Shown here in pieces: positions 10,786 through 20,600 of a stretch of 64,000 bases of DNA. The position numbers and the translations under genes are program-made. The stretch's first letter is position 1; each line of letters opens with the position of its first letter. Origin of the DNA: Buchnera aphidicola (Taiwanaphis decaspermi) (GTDB lineage Bacteria; Pseudomonadota; Gammaproteobacteria; Enterobacterales; Enterobacteriaceae); contig NZ_CP135049.1 in the NCBI RefSeq assembly GCF_039405155.1, positions 310,001 through 374,000 of the forward strand, written 5' to 3'. The notes below the pieces were generated by a model. The model did not search any database, was not told the DNA's origin, and worked only from the letters and a program-made list of their open reading frames with translations.

Positions 10786-12609
10786 GTGAAAAGAAAAATA
10801 AAAAATATAGCTATAATAGCTCATATTGATCATGGAAAAACAACTTTAATAGATAAATTGCTACATGAATCAGGTGTACTTAAAAAAAATACAGAACTAT
10901 CTGAAAGAATAATGGATTCTAACGATTTGGAAAAAGAAAAAGGAATAACTATATTATCTAAAAATACAGCTATAAAATGGAATGATTATCATATCAATAT
11001 AATAGATACTCCTGGTCATTCAGATTTTGGTGGAGAAGTTGAAAGAGTTATGTCTATGGTAGATTCAGCTTTATTATTAGTAGACGCTGTAGATGGTCCG
11101 ATGACACAAACTAGATTTGTAACTAAAAAAGCTTTTGAAAATAATGTAAAAGTGTTATTAGTAATTAATAAAATAGATAGAGAAAATGCTAGACCAGATT
11201 GGGTAATAAATCAAGTGTTTGATCTTTTTGCTAATTTAAATGCTACGGAAGAACAGTTAGATTTTCCAGTAATTTATACCTCTGCATTATTAGGAAAATC
11301 AAGTTTAGATTATAATAATATGAAAAACAATATGAAACCATTACTTGATTTTATAATAAAAAATTCTCCATATCCTAATTCAAATGAAAAATCTTTTTTT
11401 AAAATGCAAATTTCACAATTAGAATATAACAATTATTTAGGTGTAATTGGTATTGGTAAAATACACAGTGGTATTGTTAAATGTAATCAAAAAGTAACAG
11501 TACTTGGAAAAAAATATATATATAATAGTAAAATAAATAAAATATTAATTTATTTAGGACTAAAAAAAATAGAAAAAAAAATAGCTTATGCAGGAGATAT
11601 TATTGCTTTAACAGGTATAGAAAAATTAAATATTTCAGATACTATATGTGATCCAAACAATTTAAAAAAAATGCCTGTTATAAATATAGAATCTCCAACA
11701 GTAAAAATGTTTTTTTGTGTAAATTCATCTCCTTTTGCAGGAAAAGATGGTAAATACATAACTTCAAGAAGTATTATGAATAGATTACATAAAGAAACCA
11801 TTAATAATGTATCATTAAAAATTGAAGAAACAAACAATAGCAATATGTTTTTAGTTTGTGGACGAGGAGAATTACATTTATCTATCTTGATAGAAAATAT
11901 GAGAAGAGAGGGTTTTGAATTAGAAGTATCTAGACCTAAAGTTATTTATAAAACCATAAATAATATAAAAAAAGAACCTTTTGAAAATTTATTTATAGAA
12001 ATAAATGAAAAATATCAAGGAATTATAATGCAATACATGGGAGAAAGAAAAGCAAAAATAAAAAATATAACACAAGATAATTTTGGTATAGTACGTATTG
12101 ATTATATTATAAGCAGTAAAGCTTTGATAGGTTTTCATTCTCATTTTATGAATATCACTTCTGGAAGTGGTATTATGCACTCTTCATTTAGTCACTATGA
12201 TAGTATAACAACAAAAAAAATTGGAGAAAGACAAAAAGGAGTAATTATTTCTAATGGTAATGGTATGGCTGTTGCATTTGCACTATTTAATTTGCAAGAT
12301 AGAGGTCAACTATTTATATCACATGGAGAACAAGTATATGAAGGACAAATAATTGGTGTACATAATAGACAAAATGATTTGACAGTAAATTGTTTAACTG
12401 GAAAAAAATTAACTAATATGAGAGCATCTGGTACAGATGAATCTGTGATATTGACTAAACCAATCAAAATTAACTTAGAATTTGCTTTAAGTTTTATAAA
12501 TGATGATGAATTAGTAGAAATTACTCCTAAAGCAATAAGACTCAGAAAAAAAGAAATTAAAGAAAAAAACAGAAAAATATTTAATAGAAAAAAAAATAAT
12601 AAAAAATAA
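10786..12609 (+). CDS. typA: Translational GTPase TypA/BipA
   Basis: A ribosome-binding GTPase of the EF-G/LepA class that helps 50S assembly and growth under stress. G1 is AHIDHGKTT, the switch 2 region is DTPGHSDFGGEV, and G4 is NKID. These are followed by domain II, the EF-G-like domains III and V, and the TypA-specific C-terminal domain (GMAVAFALFNLQDRG, LTNMRASGTDE). Length is 607 residues, as in E. coli. The start is GTG, fixed by a strong AAAAAGGA site 7 nt upstream. It converges on gmk with only 12 nt between the stops. Confidence 0.96.
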   Translation: MKRKIKNIAIIAHIDHGKTTLIDKLLHESGVLKKNTELSERIMDSNDLEKEKGITILSKNTAIKWNDYHINIIDTPGHSDFGGEVERVMSMVDSALLLVDAVDGPMTQTRFVTKKAFENNVKVLLVINKIDRENARPDWVINQVFDLFANLNATEEQLDFPVIYTSALLGKSSLDYNNMKNNMKPLLDFIIKNSPYPNSNEKSFFKMQISQLEYNNYLGVIGIGKIHSGIVKCNQKVTVLGKKYIYNSKINKILIYLGLKKIEKKIAYAGDIIALTGIEKLNISDTICDPNNLKKMPVINIESPTVKMFFCVNSSPFAGKDGKYITSRSIMNRLHKETINNVSLKIEETNNSNMFLVCGRGELHLSILIENMRREGFELEVSRPKVIYKTINNIKKEPFENLFIEINEKYQGIIMQYMGERKAKIKNITQDNFGIVRIDYIISSKALIGFHSHFMNITSGSGIMHSSFSHYDSITTKKIGERQKGVIISNGNGMAVAFALFNLQDRGQLFISHGEQVYEGQIIGVHNRQNDLTVNCLTGKKLTNMRASGTDESVILTKPIKINLEFALSFINDDELVEITPKAIRLRKKEIKEKNRKIFNRKKNNKK

Positions 12610-12621
12610 TTGTTATATATG

Positions 12622-13257
12622 TTAAATAGAATTATTTAATAAATTTTTAAGTAACTGATTATGATTATATTTTTGATATTGAGTTTTTAATTTAGAAGAA
12701 ACAATAATGCTTTTTAAATTATCTATTGCAATTTTTATATTATCATTAATGATTAAATAATCATAATCAGAATAATGATTGATTTCAGATATAGCTTTCG
12801 ACATACGTTTATTTATAACATCATCACTGTCTTGAGATCTATTTTTTAATCTAGTATATAATTCTTTAATAGATGGTGGTAAAATAAATATACTTTTTGA
12901 ATTATTTGTTTTCTTTTTAATCTGACGAGCACCTTGCCAATCTATATCTAACAAAACATTGATACCATTTGATATGAATCTATTAATGTTTTTTTTAGAT
13001 GTTCCGTAATAATTATTAAAAACTTTAGCATATTCTAAAAAATCATCATTATCAATCATCTCTTTAAATTTTAATTTAGATATAAAATGATAATGTATTC
13101 CATTATGTTCCCCAGGTCTGATAATTCTTGTTGTGTAAGAAATAGAAATTGTCATATCACAAAAAAGATATGAATTATTATTTAATAATTTTTTTATTAG
13201 AGTAGATTTTCCTGTACCACTAGGAGCTGAAATAATGAATATAATACCTTTTTTCAT
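12622..13257 (-). CDS. gmk: Guanylate kinase
   Basis: Phosphorylates GMP to GDP with ATP. P-loop SAPSGTGKST lies at the N-terminus, GMP-binding residues are in SYTTRIIRPGEHNGIHYHF, and the Asp-rich VLLDIDWQGARQIKK motif is intact. Length is 211 residues against 207 in E. coli. It is downstream of ygfZ on the same strand with a 119-nt gap. Confidence 0.95.
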   Translation of the reverse strand: MKKGIIFIISAPSGTGKSTLIKKLLNNNSYLFCDMTISISYTTRIIRPGEHNGIHYHFISKLKFKEMIDNDDFLEYAKVFNNYYGTSKKNINRFISNGINVLLDIDWQGARQIKKKTNNSKSIFILPPSIKELYTRLKNRSQDSDDVINKRMSKAISEINHYSDYDYLIINDNIKIAIDNLKSIIVSSKLKTQYQKYNHNQLLKNLLNNSI

Positions 13258-13376
13258 AAATATTTTATTTTTATTTAAGATTATAATTAATAATTTAAAA
13301 AATAATACTATTATAAAAATTATGCAATAATTTTACAAAAAATAAGTGATTTACTATAAAAATTAAATTTTATTTT

Positions 13377-14330
13377 TTAAGAAAATAATTCTATTTCATA
13401 TCTTTTTTTATAAATACGAAATTTATCATTTTTATATTTAATATTTTTACAAATAGCTTGAATGAAATTTTTTTTATTAAATTTTACAAAAAAAAATATT
13501 TTTCCTATTATTATCCAAGTTCCATTATTATTATATTCTATAAAATCATTATGATTTAATACAATATCTCTATCATTATAAAATAAAAAAATATTTCTTC
13601 TCAAAATATTTCTAAATTGATACTTAGCAATTATCTCTTGCCCTTGATAACAACCTTTGTTTAGACATATTCCTTTGTTTTTTATATTAATGTTTATTTC
13701 TTGAGGAATAAATATAGATTTGTTCATTTTAAATATCATTGGTATTTTTGACATAATATCAAGGATTAACCATATATCATCAACATCTCTATATATTTTA
13801 TTATATTGCATTGTATTTAAAATTATTTCTGAATATTTAAGTGTTGTAACTACTAAATATCTTTTAATTGGTTTTTTAAAAAAAAAAATAAATGTTTTTT
13901 TAAATTTAACAAAAGTATTATTTTTATTAGGAATTTTAAAAAAGATATTATTTAATATTTTTTTTATTTTTTTACTATATATAAAACCAAATATGAATAT
14001 TTTTTTTAAAATTGATATTTTTACTTTATAAAAAATACAATATTTTTTAAACTCTAATATTTGTTTTTTAACATTTTGATTATATTGAATATAAGCATAT
14101 CCATTAAAATATTTAAATATTCTAAATACACTACGAACTCTACCTTTACTATTACAAAAAGAAGAAAATATATGTTCATTTTTTTTTAATTTATTTATGT
14201 CAGAAGTAGTGTGATTTTGCAAAAATAGTTTTGCATCTTTTCCTTTTACTGACACAATAGATAAATTTTTAATAATTATATATTTTTTTTCATTTTTTTT
14301 TTTATTTAATAAATATAAAATATTTGACAT
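13377..14330 (-). CDS. ygfZ: Folate-binding iron-sulfur/tRNA-modification factor YgfZ
   Basis: YgfZ is a tetrahydrofolate-binding GcvT-like protein that supports certain Fe-S enzymes, including the radical-SAM tRNA methylthiotransferase MiaB, encoded about 4.4 kb away. The family signature NKGCYQGQEII is intact with its essential Cys, and the N-terminal KGKDAKLFLQNHTTSDI matches. At 317 residues it is close to 326 in E. coli. The middle is highly diverged and lysine-rich, as expected in this genome. The AGGATTAA site lies just before the ATG. Confidence 0.9.
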   Translation of the reverse strand: MSNILYLLNKKKNEKKYIIIKNLSIVSVKGKDAKLFLQNHTTSDINKLKKNEHIFSSFCNSKGRVRSVFRIFKYFNGYAYIQYNQNVKKQILEFKKYCIFYKVKISILKKIFIFGFIYSKKIKKILNNIFFKIPNKNNTFVKFKKTFIFFFKKPIKRYLVVTTLKYSEIILNTMQYNKIYRDVDDIWLILDIMSKIPMIFKMNKSIFIPQEININIKNKGICLNKGCYQGQEIIAKYQFRNILRRNIFLFYNDRDIVLNHNDFIEYNNNGTWIIIGKIFFFVKFNKKNFIQAICKNIKYKNDKFRIYKKRYEIELFS

Positions 14331-14514
14331 TTAATCCTTAACATTATTTATAATAATGTGTTTAATAATTTTTATTATACAATTAACCAAAATTCATTTT
14401 ATTTATATATAATATAAATATTAAATATAACTTAAAAAAAATATGAATTAAATATTTATTTAATATATTTAATTTTATAAAAAATATAAACATTATTTGT
14501 TAATAAAAAAAAAT

Positions 14515-15612
14515 ATGATAGATAATAATGTAATAAATATAAAAATAATAAAACTATTTAATAAATATAATATTATTAAAAAAAAATTTTTATATCATAA
14601 AAAAAAAAAAAAATTAAAAAAAATAAATATAAAATTGAGTAAAAAAAATATATGGGAAAATAATTATTATGCTAAAATTTTAAGCAAAAAAAGATCATCA
14701 TTAATTTGTATTATAAGAAAAATAAAAAATATTAAAAAAAATATTAACGATATAAAAGAAATATTTAAATTATATATAAACAATTTTGATAAAAAAATTT
14801 TTAAAGAAATAATGTATGAAATTTATATTGTTGAACAAAAAATTAATAAACTTAATATTTCAAAAATGTTTACAAAAAAAAATGACATATTAAACTGTTA
14901 TATAGATATACAATCAGGTTCAGGAGGATTAGAATCTCAAAATTGGTCTAAAATGTTACAAAAAATGTATTTAAAATGGGCAGAAAAAAAAAAATTTAAA
15001 ACTAAAATCACAGAAGAATCTTATAGTTATCCAAATGGTATTAAATCTTCCACAATTCATATTGTAGGAAAATATGCTTTTGGATGGACAAGAACAGAAA
15101 CTGGTATACATAGATTGGTAAGGAAAAGTCCTTTTGACTCTAATAATAAACGTCACACATCTTTTAGTTCAATATTTGTATATCCTGATATAGAAAAGAA
15201 AATAAAAGTTGAATTAGATACATCTCAATTAAGAATAGATGTATATAGAGCTTCAGGAGCTGGAGGACAACATGTTAATAGAACTGAATCAGCTGTTAGA
15301 ATTACACACTTACCAACAAAAATTGTAACACAATGTCAAAATAATAGATCTCAACACCAAAATAAAGAACAAGCGATTAAACAAATGAAATCAAAACTAT
15401 ATAAATTAGAGTTACTAAAAAAAAATAAAGATAAAAAAATTTTAGAAAGTATTAAATCTAGTATAGGATGGGGTAATCAAATTAGATCTTATGTTTTAGA
15501 TAATTCTAGAATAAAAGATTTAAGAACAGGAATGGAAACATGCAACATACAAAATTTTCTAGATGGTAACTTAGATTTATTTATTGAAGCAAGTTTAAAA
15601 CTAGGATTGTAA
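14515..15612 (+). CDS. prfB: Peptide chain release factor 2, encoded without a frameshift
   Basis: RF2 terminates translation at UGA and UAA. The stop-codon recognition tripeptide is in RKSPFDS and the catalytic GGQ is in SGAGGQHVNRTESA. I chose the ATG at 14515 rather than an upstream in-frame TTG at 14497, because it aligns with the E. coli start and gives 365 residues, the same length. In E. coli an in-frame UGA after codon 25 forces a +1 shift; here that place reads FLYHKKKKK continuously, with no stop and no internal Shine-Dalgarno. A run of 15 A lies at 14599-14613 just after it. lysS follows after 2 nt, the classical prfB-lysS pair. Confidence 0.95.
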   Translation: MIDNNVINIKIIKLFNKYNIIKKKFLYHKKKKKLKKINIKLSKKNIWENNYYAKILSKKRSSLICIIRKIKNIKKNINDIKEIFKLYINNFDKKIFKEIMYEIYIVEQKINKLNISKMFTKKNDILNCYIDIQSGSGGLESQNWSKMLQKMYLKWAEKKKFKTKITEESYSYPNGIKSSTIHIVGKYAFGWTRTETGIHRLVRKSPFDSNNKRHTSFSSIFVYPDIEKKIKVELDTSQLRIDVYRASGAGGQHVNRTESAVRITHLPTKIVTQCQNNRSQHQNKEQAIKQMKSKLYKLELLKKNKDKKILESIKSSIGWGNQIRSYVLDNSRIKDLRTGMETCNIQNFLDGNLDLFIEASLKLGL

Positions 15613-15614
15613 TA

Positions 15615-17123
15615 ATGAAAAAAATAAAAAATATTAATTCTGGAAAAACATTACATGAAAAAAACAACCAAATTAAAATAAGAAAAGATAAATTAAAATT
15701 AATAAAAGATAATAAATTAACATCAATAAATAATTTTAAAAGAAAAAATATATCATGTGATATACATAAAAAATATGGAAACGAAAATAAAAAAACGTTA
15801 GAACAAAAAAAAATAAAAGTTTCAGTTGCTGGTAGGATAATAAAAAAAAGAATAATAGGTAAAGTGTCTTTTCTAATTTTAAAAGATATGGGAGGTTTTT
15901 TACAAATTTATTTGAACAAAAAAAATATAAATTTTATTATTTATAATAATGTAAAAAAATTAGATTTAGGAGATATTATAGGAGTATATGGTAAGTTATT
16001 TAAAACCAATACTAACGAGCTTTCTATATTTTGTAAAAAAATATTTCTTTTAACCAAATCTATTAGACCTTTACCAAACAAATATCATGGTTTACATAAT
16101 AAAGAATTATGTTATAAACAAAGATATTTAGATCTTATAAGTAATATTAATACTAGTAAAATATTTATAGCAAGATCGAAAATAATTCAAAAAATACGAA
16201 TGTATATGAACAAATCAAAATTTGTAGAAGTTGAAACTGCAATGCTACAAAATATACCAAGTGGTGCTAATGCATCACCTTTTATGACATATAATAATTC
16301 TTATAATACTAATATGTTTTTAAGAATATCACCCGAACTTCAATTAAAACAATTGGTAATAGGTGGTTTTGAAAAAGTTTTTGAAATTAATAGAAATTTT
16401 AGAAATGAAGGAATATCTTATAAACATAATCCAGAATTTACTATGATGGAAATATATATAGCTTATGCTGATTATAAATATATGATGAAATTTATAATTA
16501 AACTTTTAAGATTTTTAGCAAAAAAAATATCAGAAGATAAAATTATCAATTGTAATTCAAACATATTAAAGTTAAATAAAAATTTCGAAACATTAACAAT
16601 AAAATCTGCTATAAATAAATATTATCCTGAAATAAAAATATCAGATATGAACAATATAAAAAAATTAAAAGATTTTTCAAATAAGATTGGATTATTTATT
16701 GATAAAAAATGGAACATAAATAATATTATTATAAGAATTTTTGAAAAACATATAGAAAAAAAATTGATAAATCCAACTTTTATTACTGAATATCCAGTTG
16801 AAGTATCTACTTTAGCTAAAAGAAATGTTAATGATCCTAATTTAGCAGATAGATTTGAATTTTTTATTAATGGTATAGAAATAGCTAATGGTTTTTCAGA
16901 ATTAACAGATTCTGTAGATCAAGAAAATAGATTTAAAGATCAAAAAGACAACTATTATTCTCAAAAAACACATAAATATGATAAAGATTATATAAAAGCA
17001 CTTGAATATGGTTTACCTCCAACTGCTGGATTAGGTATAGGTATTGATAGATTAGTAATGTTTTTTACCAATAGTACTAATATAAAAGATGTTATATTGT
17101 TTCCTATGATTAAAAATAATTAG
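15615..17123 (+). CDS. lysS: Lysyl-tRNA synthetase, class II
   Basis: Charges tRNA-Lys, a heavily used tRNA in this lysine-rich proteome. An N-terminal OB-fold anticodon-binding domain (VAGRIIKKRIIGKVSFLIL) precedes the class II core: motif 1 around FVEVETAMLQ, motif 2 FEINRNFRNEGIS, motif 3 GLGIGIDRLVM. Length is 502 residues against 505 in E. coli. It starts 2 nt after the prfB stop, so translation is probably coupled. The first 40 residues are poorly conserved. Confidence 0.97.
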   Translation: MKKIKNINSGKTLHEKNNQIKIRKDKLKLIKDNKLTSINNFKRKNISCDIHKKYGNENKKTLEQKKIKVSVAGRIIKKRIIGKVSFLILKDMGGFLQIYLNKKNINFIIYNNVKKLDLGDIIGVYGKLFKTNTNELSIFCKKIFLLTKSIRPLPNKYHGLHNKELCYKQRYLDLISNINTSKIFIARSKIIQKIRMYMNKSKFVEVETAMLQNIPSGANASPFMTYNNSYNTNMFLRISPELQLKQLVIGGFEKVFEINRNFRNEGISYKHNPEFTMMEIYIAYADYKYMMKFIIKLLRFLAKKISEDKIINCNSNILKLNKNFETLTIKSAINKYYPEIKISDMNNIKKLKDFSNKIGLFIDKKWNINNIIIRIFEKHIEKKLINPTFITEYPVEVSTLAKRNVNDPNLADRFEFFINGIEIANGFSELTDSVDQENRFKDQKDNYYSQKTHKYDKDYIKALEYGLPPTAGLGIGIDRLVMFFTNSTNIKDVILFPMIKNN

Positions 17124-17159
17124 ATACATTAATTATACAAAAATTATTTAAAGGTTATC

Positions 17160-18410
17160 ATGAAAAAAAATATATATAATTCAAAAACATCATTGAATAT
17201 AGATAATTTATTACCATTAGCAAAAAATAATGAAACTTCGATATGGGTCTATGACGAAAAAACTATTTTAGATAAATTAAAAAAACTAGCAATGTTTGAC
17301 ATAATAAGATTTTCACAAAAATCTTGTTCAAACATAAGTATATTAAAAATACTTAAATACAATAATGTAAAGATTGATGCTGTATCTTTAGGGGAAATAG
17401 AAAGATCTTTAATAGCAGGTTTTTCTCCTAATAATAATAATATAGTATTTACTTCAGATTTATTAGATATAAAGACAATAAATAGAATTGTAGATCTTAA
17501 TATACCAGTAAATATAGGTTCTATTGATATGATAAATCAATTAGGAAAATTTTCTCCTAAACATAAAATATGGTTAAGGATAAATCCAAAATTTGGAGAT
17601 GGTTATAATATTAGAACTAATACAGGAGGTGAAAATAGTAAACATGGTATATGGAATATATTTGAAGCCATAGAAAAAATGAAAAAATTTGATTTTGATT
17701 TAATAGGATTACACATGCATATTGGATCAGGGGCAAAATATATTAACCTTGTAAAAGTATGTGACGAAATGTTAAATAATGTTATCAATATTAAAAAAGA
17801 TATACAATATATATCGTGTGGAGGTGGGCTTCCCATACCATACTTTCCAAAAGAAAAAAATGTAAATATAAATAATTATTTTAAATTATGGAATAATACA
17901 AGAAAGAAAATAGAAAAATATTTAGGACATAAAATTTATTTAGAAATAGAACCAGGAAGGTTTATAGTTGCTGAATCAGGAGTATTGATTAGTCAAATTA
18001 GAACAATAAAAAAAGTGAATAATAGATATTTTATTTTAGTAAATGCAGGTTTTAATGATTTGATTAGACCTTCAATATATGGTAGTTACCATCATATTTC
18101 TCTGATGCCTATAGATAATAGAAAACTTACAAATGAAAAAATTTCCTATGTAATAGGAGGTCCTTTATGTGAATCTGGAGATATATTTACTCAAGATAGT
18201 TCTGGTAAAATACAAACCAGGTTATTACCTAAAGCAAAAATAGGTGATTATTTAGTATTTCATGACACTGGAGCTTATGGATCAAGTATGTCATCTAATT
18301 ATAATAGTAAACCATTAATACCAGAATTTTTAATAACTAAAAAAAATGAGATAAAAAAAATAAGAAGAGCACAAACAATAAAAGAAATGATATCGTTAGA
18401 ATTATTATAA
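17160..18410 (+). CDS. lysA: Diaminopimelate decarboxylase
   Basis: A pyridoxal-phosphate enzyme that converts meso-diaminopimelate to L-lysine, the last step of lysine synthesis and a key provision from nutritional symbionts to their hosts. The PLP lysine is Lys54 in RFSQKSCSN. Other family motifs are DAVSLGEIERSL, LHMHIGSG, SCGGGLP, EPGRFIV and GGPLCESGD. Length is 416 residues against 420. An AAAGG site precedes the ATG. It follows lysS after 36 nt and may share its transcript. asd, acting earlier in the same pathway, is about 7 kb away. Confidence 0.96.
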   Translation: MKKNIYNSKTSLNIDNLLPLAKNNETSIWVYDEKTILDKLKKLAMFDIIRFSQKSCSNISILKILKYNNVKIDAVSLGEIERSLIAGFSPNNNNIVFTSDLLDIKTINRIVDLNIPVNIGSIDMINQLGKFSPKHKIWLRINPKFGDGYNIRTNTGGENSKHGIWNIFEAIEKMKKFDFDLIGLHMHIGSGAKYINLVKVCDEMLNNVINIKKDIQYISCGGGLPIPYFPKEKNVNINNYFKLWNNTRKKIEKYLGHKIYLEIEPGRFIVAESGVLISQIRTIKKVNNRYFILVNAGFNDLIRPSIYGSYHHISLMPIDNRKLTNEKISYVIGGPLCESGDIFTQDSSGKIQTRLLPKAKIGDYLVFHDTGAYGSSMSSNYNSKPLIPEFLITKKNEIKKIRRAQTIKEMISLELL

Positions 18411-18694
18411 AAAACACATTAATTAAGTTTAACTTATTTCTTAGAAAAAATTATATAATTATTATTAAAATATATAAAATTTAATAAAAAAACAATTATT
18501 TGTTAAAAAATAAATTAATATTTTTTCAAATACAAAATTAACATTTTTATTTATTATTTTATTTAAAATTTAATTATGTTTAATATTATTATTATAATTA
18601 TTTATGTTTTATTTTAAAAATATATTTAAAAACATTTTTAAAATACTAATTATTATAATATAATAATTATAACGTATTTTAAAAAAATTGTAAT

Positions 18695-20020
18695 ATGAAA
18701 AAAGTATATATTAAAACTTGGGGATGTCAAATGAATGAATATGACTCTTCAATAATAATTAACATATTAAAAAATAAAAATCAATATATTAAAACAATTG
18801 ATGAAAAAAAAGCTGATATTTTAATTTTAAACACATGTTCTATAAGAGAAAAAGCACAAGAGAAAGTTTTTGACCAATTAGGTAGGTGGAAAATATTAAA
18901 AAACAAAAACAAAAAAATTTTAATAGCTGTAGGAGGATGTGTAGCTTCTCAAGAAGGATTGAAAATAAAGAAAAGAGCTAACTATGTTGATATTATTTTT
19001 GGTCCAAGAAATATTCATAAATTACCTTTTATGATAAAAAATTTTTACAAAAATCAAAAAAGTAGTATCAACATTAAATTTGATTCAATAAATTCAAAAT
19101 ATAAAAAAAAAATATATAATTTAAATGTAAAAAGTGTTACAGGATTAATTTCTATCATGGAAGGTTGTAACAATTATTGTACTTTTTGCATAGTACCCTA
19201 CACAAGGGGTAGAGAAGAAAGTAGGCCTATGAATAGTATAATTTCAGAAATTAATCAAATGTCAAAAAAAGGAGTTAAAGAAATAAATTTATTAGGACAA
19301 AATGTTAATTCTTACAAAAGTAAAACAATAAATGGAAAAATTTATAGTTTTGCTGATTTATTAACAGCAATATCTAATATTGATGGAATTGAAAAAATAC
19401 GTTTTACTACTAGTAATCCAATGGATTTTAATGAAGATATAATAGACGTATATAAAAATATATCAAAAATATCTAGTTTTTTACATCTACCTATACAAAG
19501 TGGATCTAATAAAATACTAAATCTAATGAAAAGACGTTATGATATTAAAAAATATAAAAAAATTGTAAATAAATTATCAATAGCAAGAAAAAATATAAGA
19601 ATAGGATCAGATTTTATAGTAGGATTCCCAGGAGAAACAAAAAAAGATTTCGAAAAAACGATTAAATTAGTTCAAGAAATAAATTTTGACACTAGTTTCA
19701 GTTTTATATATTCACCTAGACCAGGTACTCCTTCTTTAAGGTTGAAAGATAATGTTTCTGTGCAAGAAAAGAAAAATAGATTATACAAATTACAAAATAT
19801 TTTACAAAAACAATTAATAAAGTGGAATAAAAGTATGATAGGAACAATTCAAAGAGTTTTAGTCCACGGTTTTTCTAGGAAAGACAAACAACAATTATCT
19901 GGCAAAACAGATAACAATAAAGTTGTTAATTTTTATGGTAATTCAAAAATAATAGGAAGGTTTGTTAATATAAAAATAACAGGTGTACATGTAAATTCAC
20001 TTAAAGGTATATTAATATAA
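18695..20020 (+). CDS. miaB: tRNA-2-methylthio-N6-isopentenyladenosine synthase MiaB
   Basis: A radical-SAM enzyme that adds the 2-methylthio group to isopentenyl-A37 in tRNAs reading U-starting codons. The N-terminal UPF0004 domain has Cys in KTWGCQMNEYD, LNTCSIREK and VGGCVAS (second Fe-S cluster). The radical-SAM motif is CNNYCTFC (Cys158, 162, 165), followed by a C-terminal TRAM domain ending in GVHVNSLKG. Length is 441 residues against 474; the shortfall is at the C-terminal tail. ybeY follows after 38 nt, as in the E. coli miaB-ybeZ-ybeY order with ybeZ absent. Confidence 0.95.
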   Translation: MKKVYIKTWGCQMNEYDSSIIINILKNKNQYIKTIDEKKADILILNTCSIREKAQEKVFDQLGRWKILKNKNKKILIAVGGCVASQEGLKIKKRANYVDIIFGPRNIHKLPFMIKNFYKNQKSSINIKFDSINSKYKKKIYNLNVKSVTGLISIMEGCNNYCTFCIVPYTRGREESRPMNSIISEINQMSKKGVKEINLLGQNVNSYKSKTINGKIYSFADLLTAISNIDGIEKIRFTTSNPMDFNEDIIDVYKNISKISSFLHLPIQSGSNKILNLMKRRYDIKKYKKIVNKLSIARKNIRIGSDFIVGFPGETKKDFEKTIKLVQEINFDTSFSFIYSPRPGTPSLRLKDNVSVQEKKNRLYKLQNILQKQLIKWNKSMIGTIQRVLVHGFSRKDKQQLSGKTDNNKVVNFYGNSKIIGRFVNIKITGVHVNSLKGILI

Positions 20021-20058
20021 TAATAAAAATTATAAAAAAAAAACATTTAAATATTAAA

Positions 20059-20516
20059 ATGAATAAAAAAATAAAAATTAATTTGCAATTAGACTGTAAA
20101 AATAATTATAAATATATACCAAAAAAAAAAACTTTTTAACATGGTTAAATATATATAATTTTTTTTATATAAAAAATGAAATCACAATTAGATTAACTAA
20201 TGTTGAAGAAATAACTCAATTAAATTTAAAATACAGAAAAAAAAATAAAGCAACCAATATTATTAGCTTTCCATTTAATACTTTTGATTTCATAAATAAT
20301 AAATTATTAGGTGATATTGTTATGTGTCCATTTATAATCAGTCAAGAAGCTAAAAAATACAAAAAAAATATTGTCGAGCACTGGGCTCACATTACAATAC
20401 ATGGATATTTACATTTACTGGGATTTAAACATAATTCATTTAACAACAGAAAAATAATGGAAAAGTTAGAAATAAAAATTATGAAAAAATTAGGTTATAA
20501 TAATCCTTATTTTTAA
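20059..20516 (+). pseudogene. ybeY: Endoribonuclease YbeY, interrupted by a poly(A) frameshift
   Basis: YbeY is a zinc endoribonuclease used in 16S rRNA 3' maturation and ribosome quality control. The ATG at 20059 opens MNKKIKINLQLDCKNNYKYI, matching the E. coli N-terminus, but the frame ends at TAA after 26 codons, just past a run of 11 A (20121-20131). One extra A, or two fewer, restores an uninterrupted frame reading FLTWLN, ITIRLTN, ATNIISFPF, GDIVMC and the metal site HGYLHLLGFKH (three His intact), ending in GYNNPYF. So the whole 150-residue protein is preserved apart from one homopolymer slip. Transcriptional slippage could still make active protein, or the base count in the assembly may be wrong. 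Confidence 0.88.
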
Positions 20517-20600
20517 AAAAATATTATATTAAATATATAAAAATTTATTAAACAAATATTTTTTAATGTTTGTAATTAAAATAAAAAATAGGTTATTAAA

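Noticed and set aside
14497-14514. Upstream TTG start for prfB
   Set aside because: The ATG at 14515 aligns with the E. coli start and gives the same 365-residue length.
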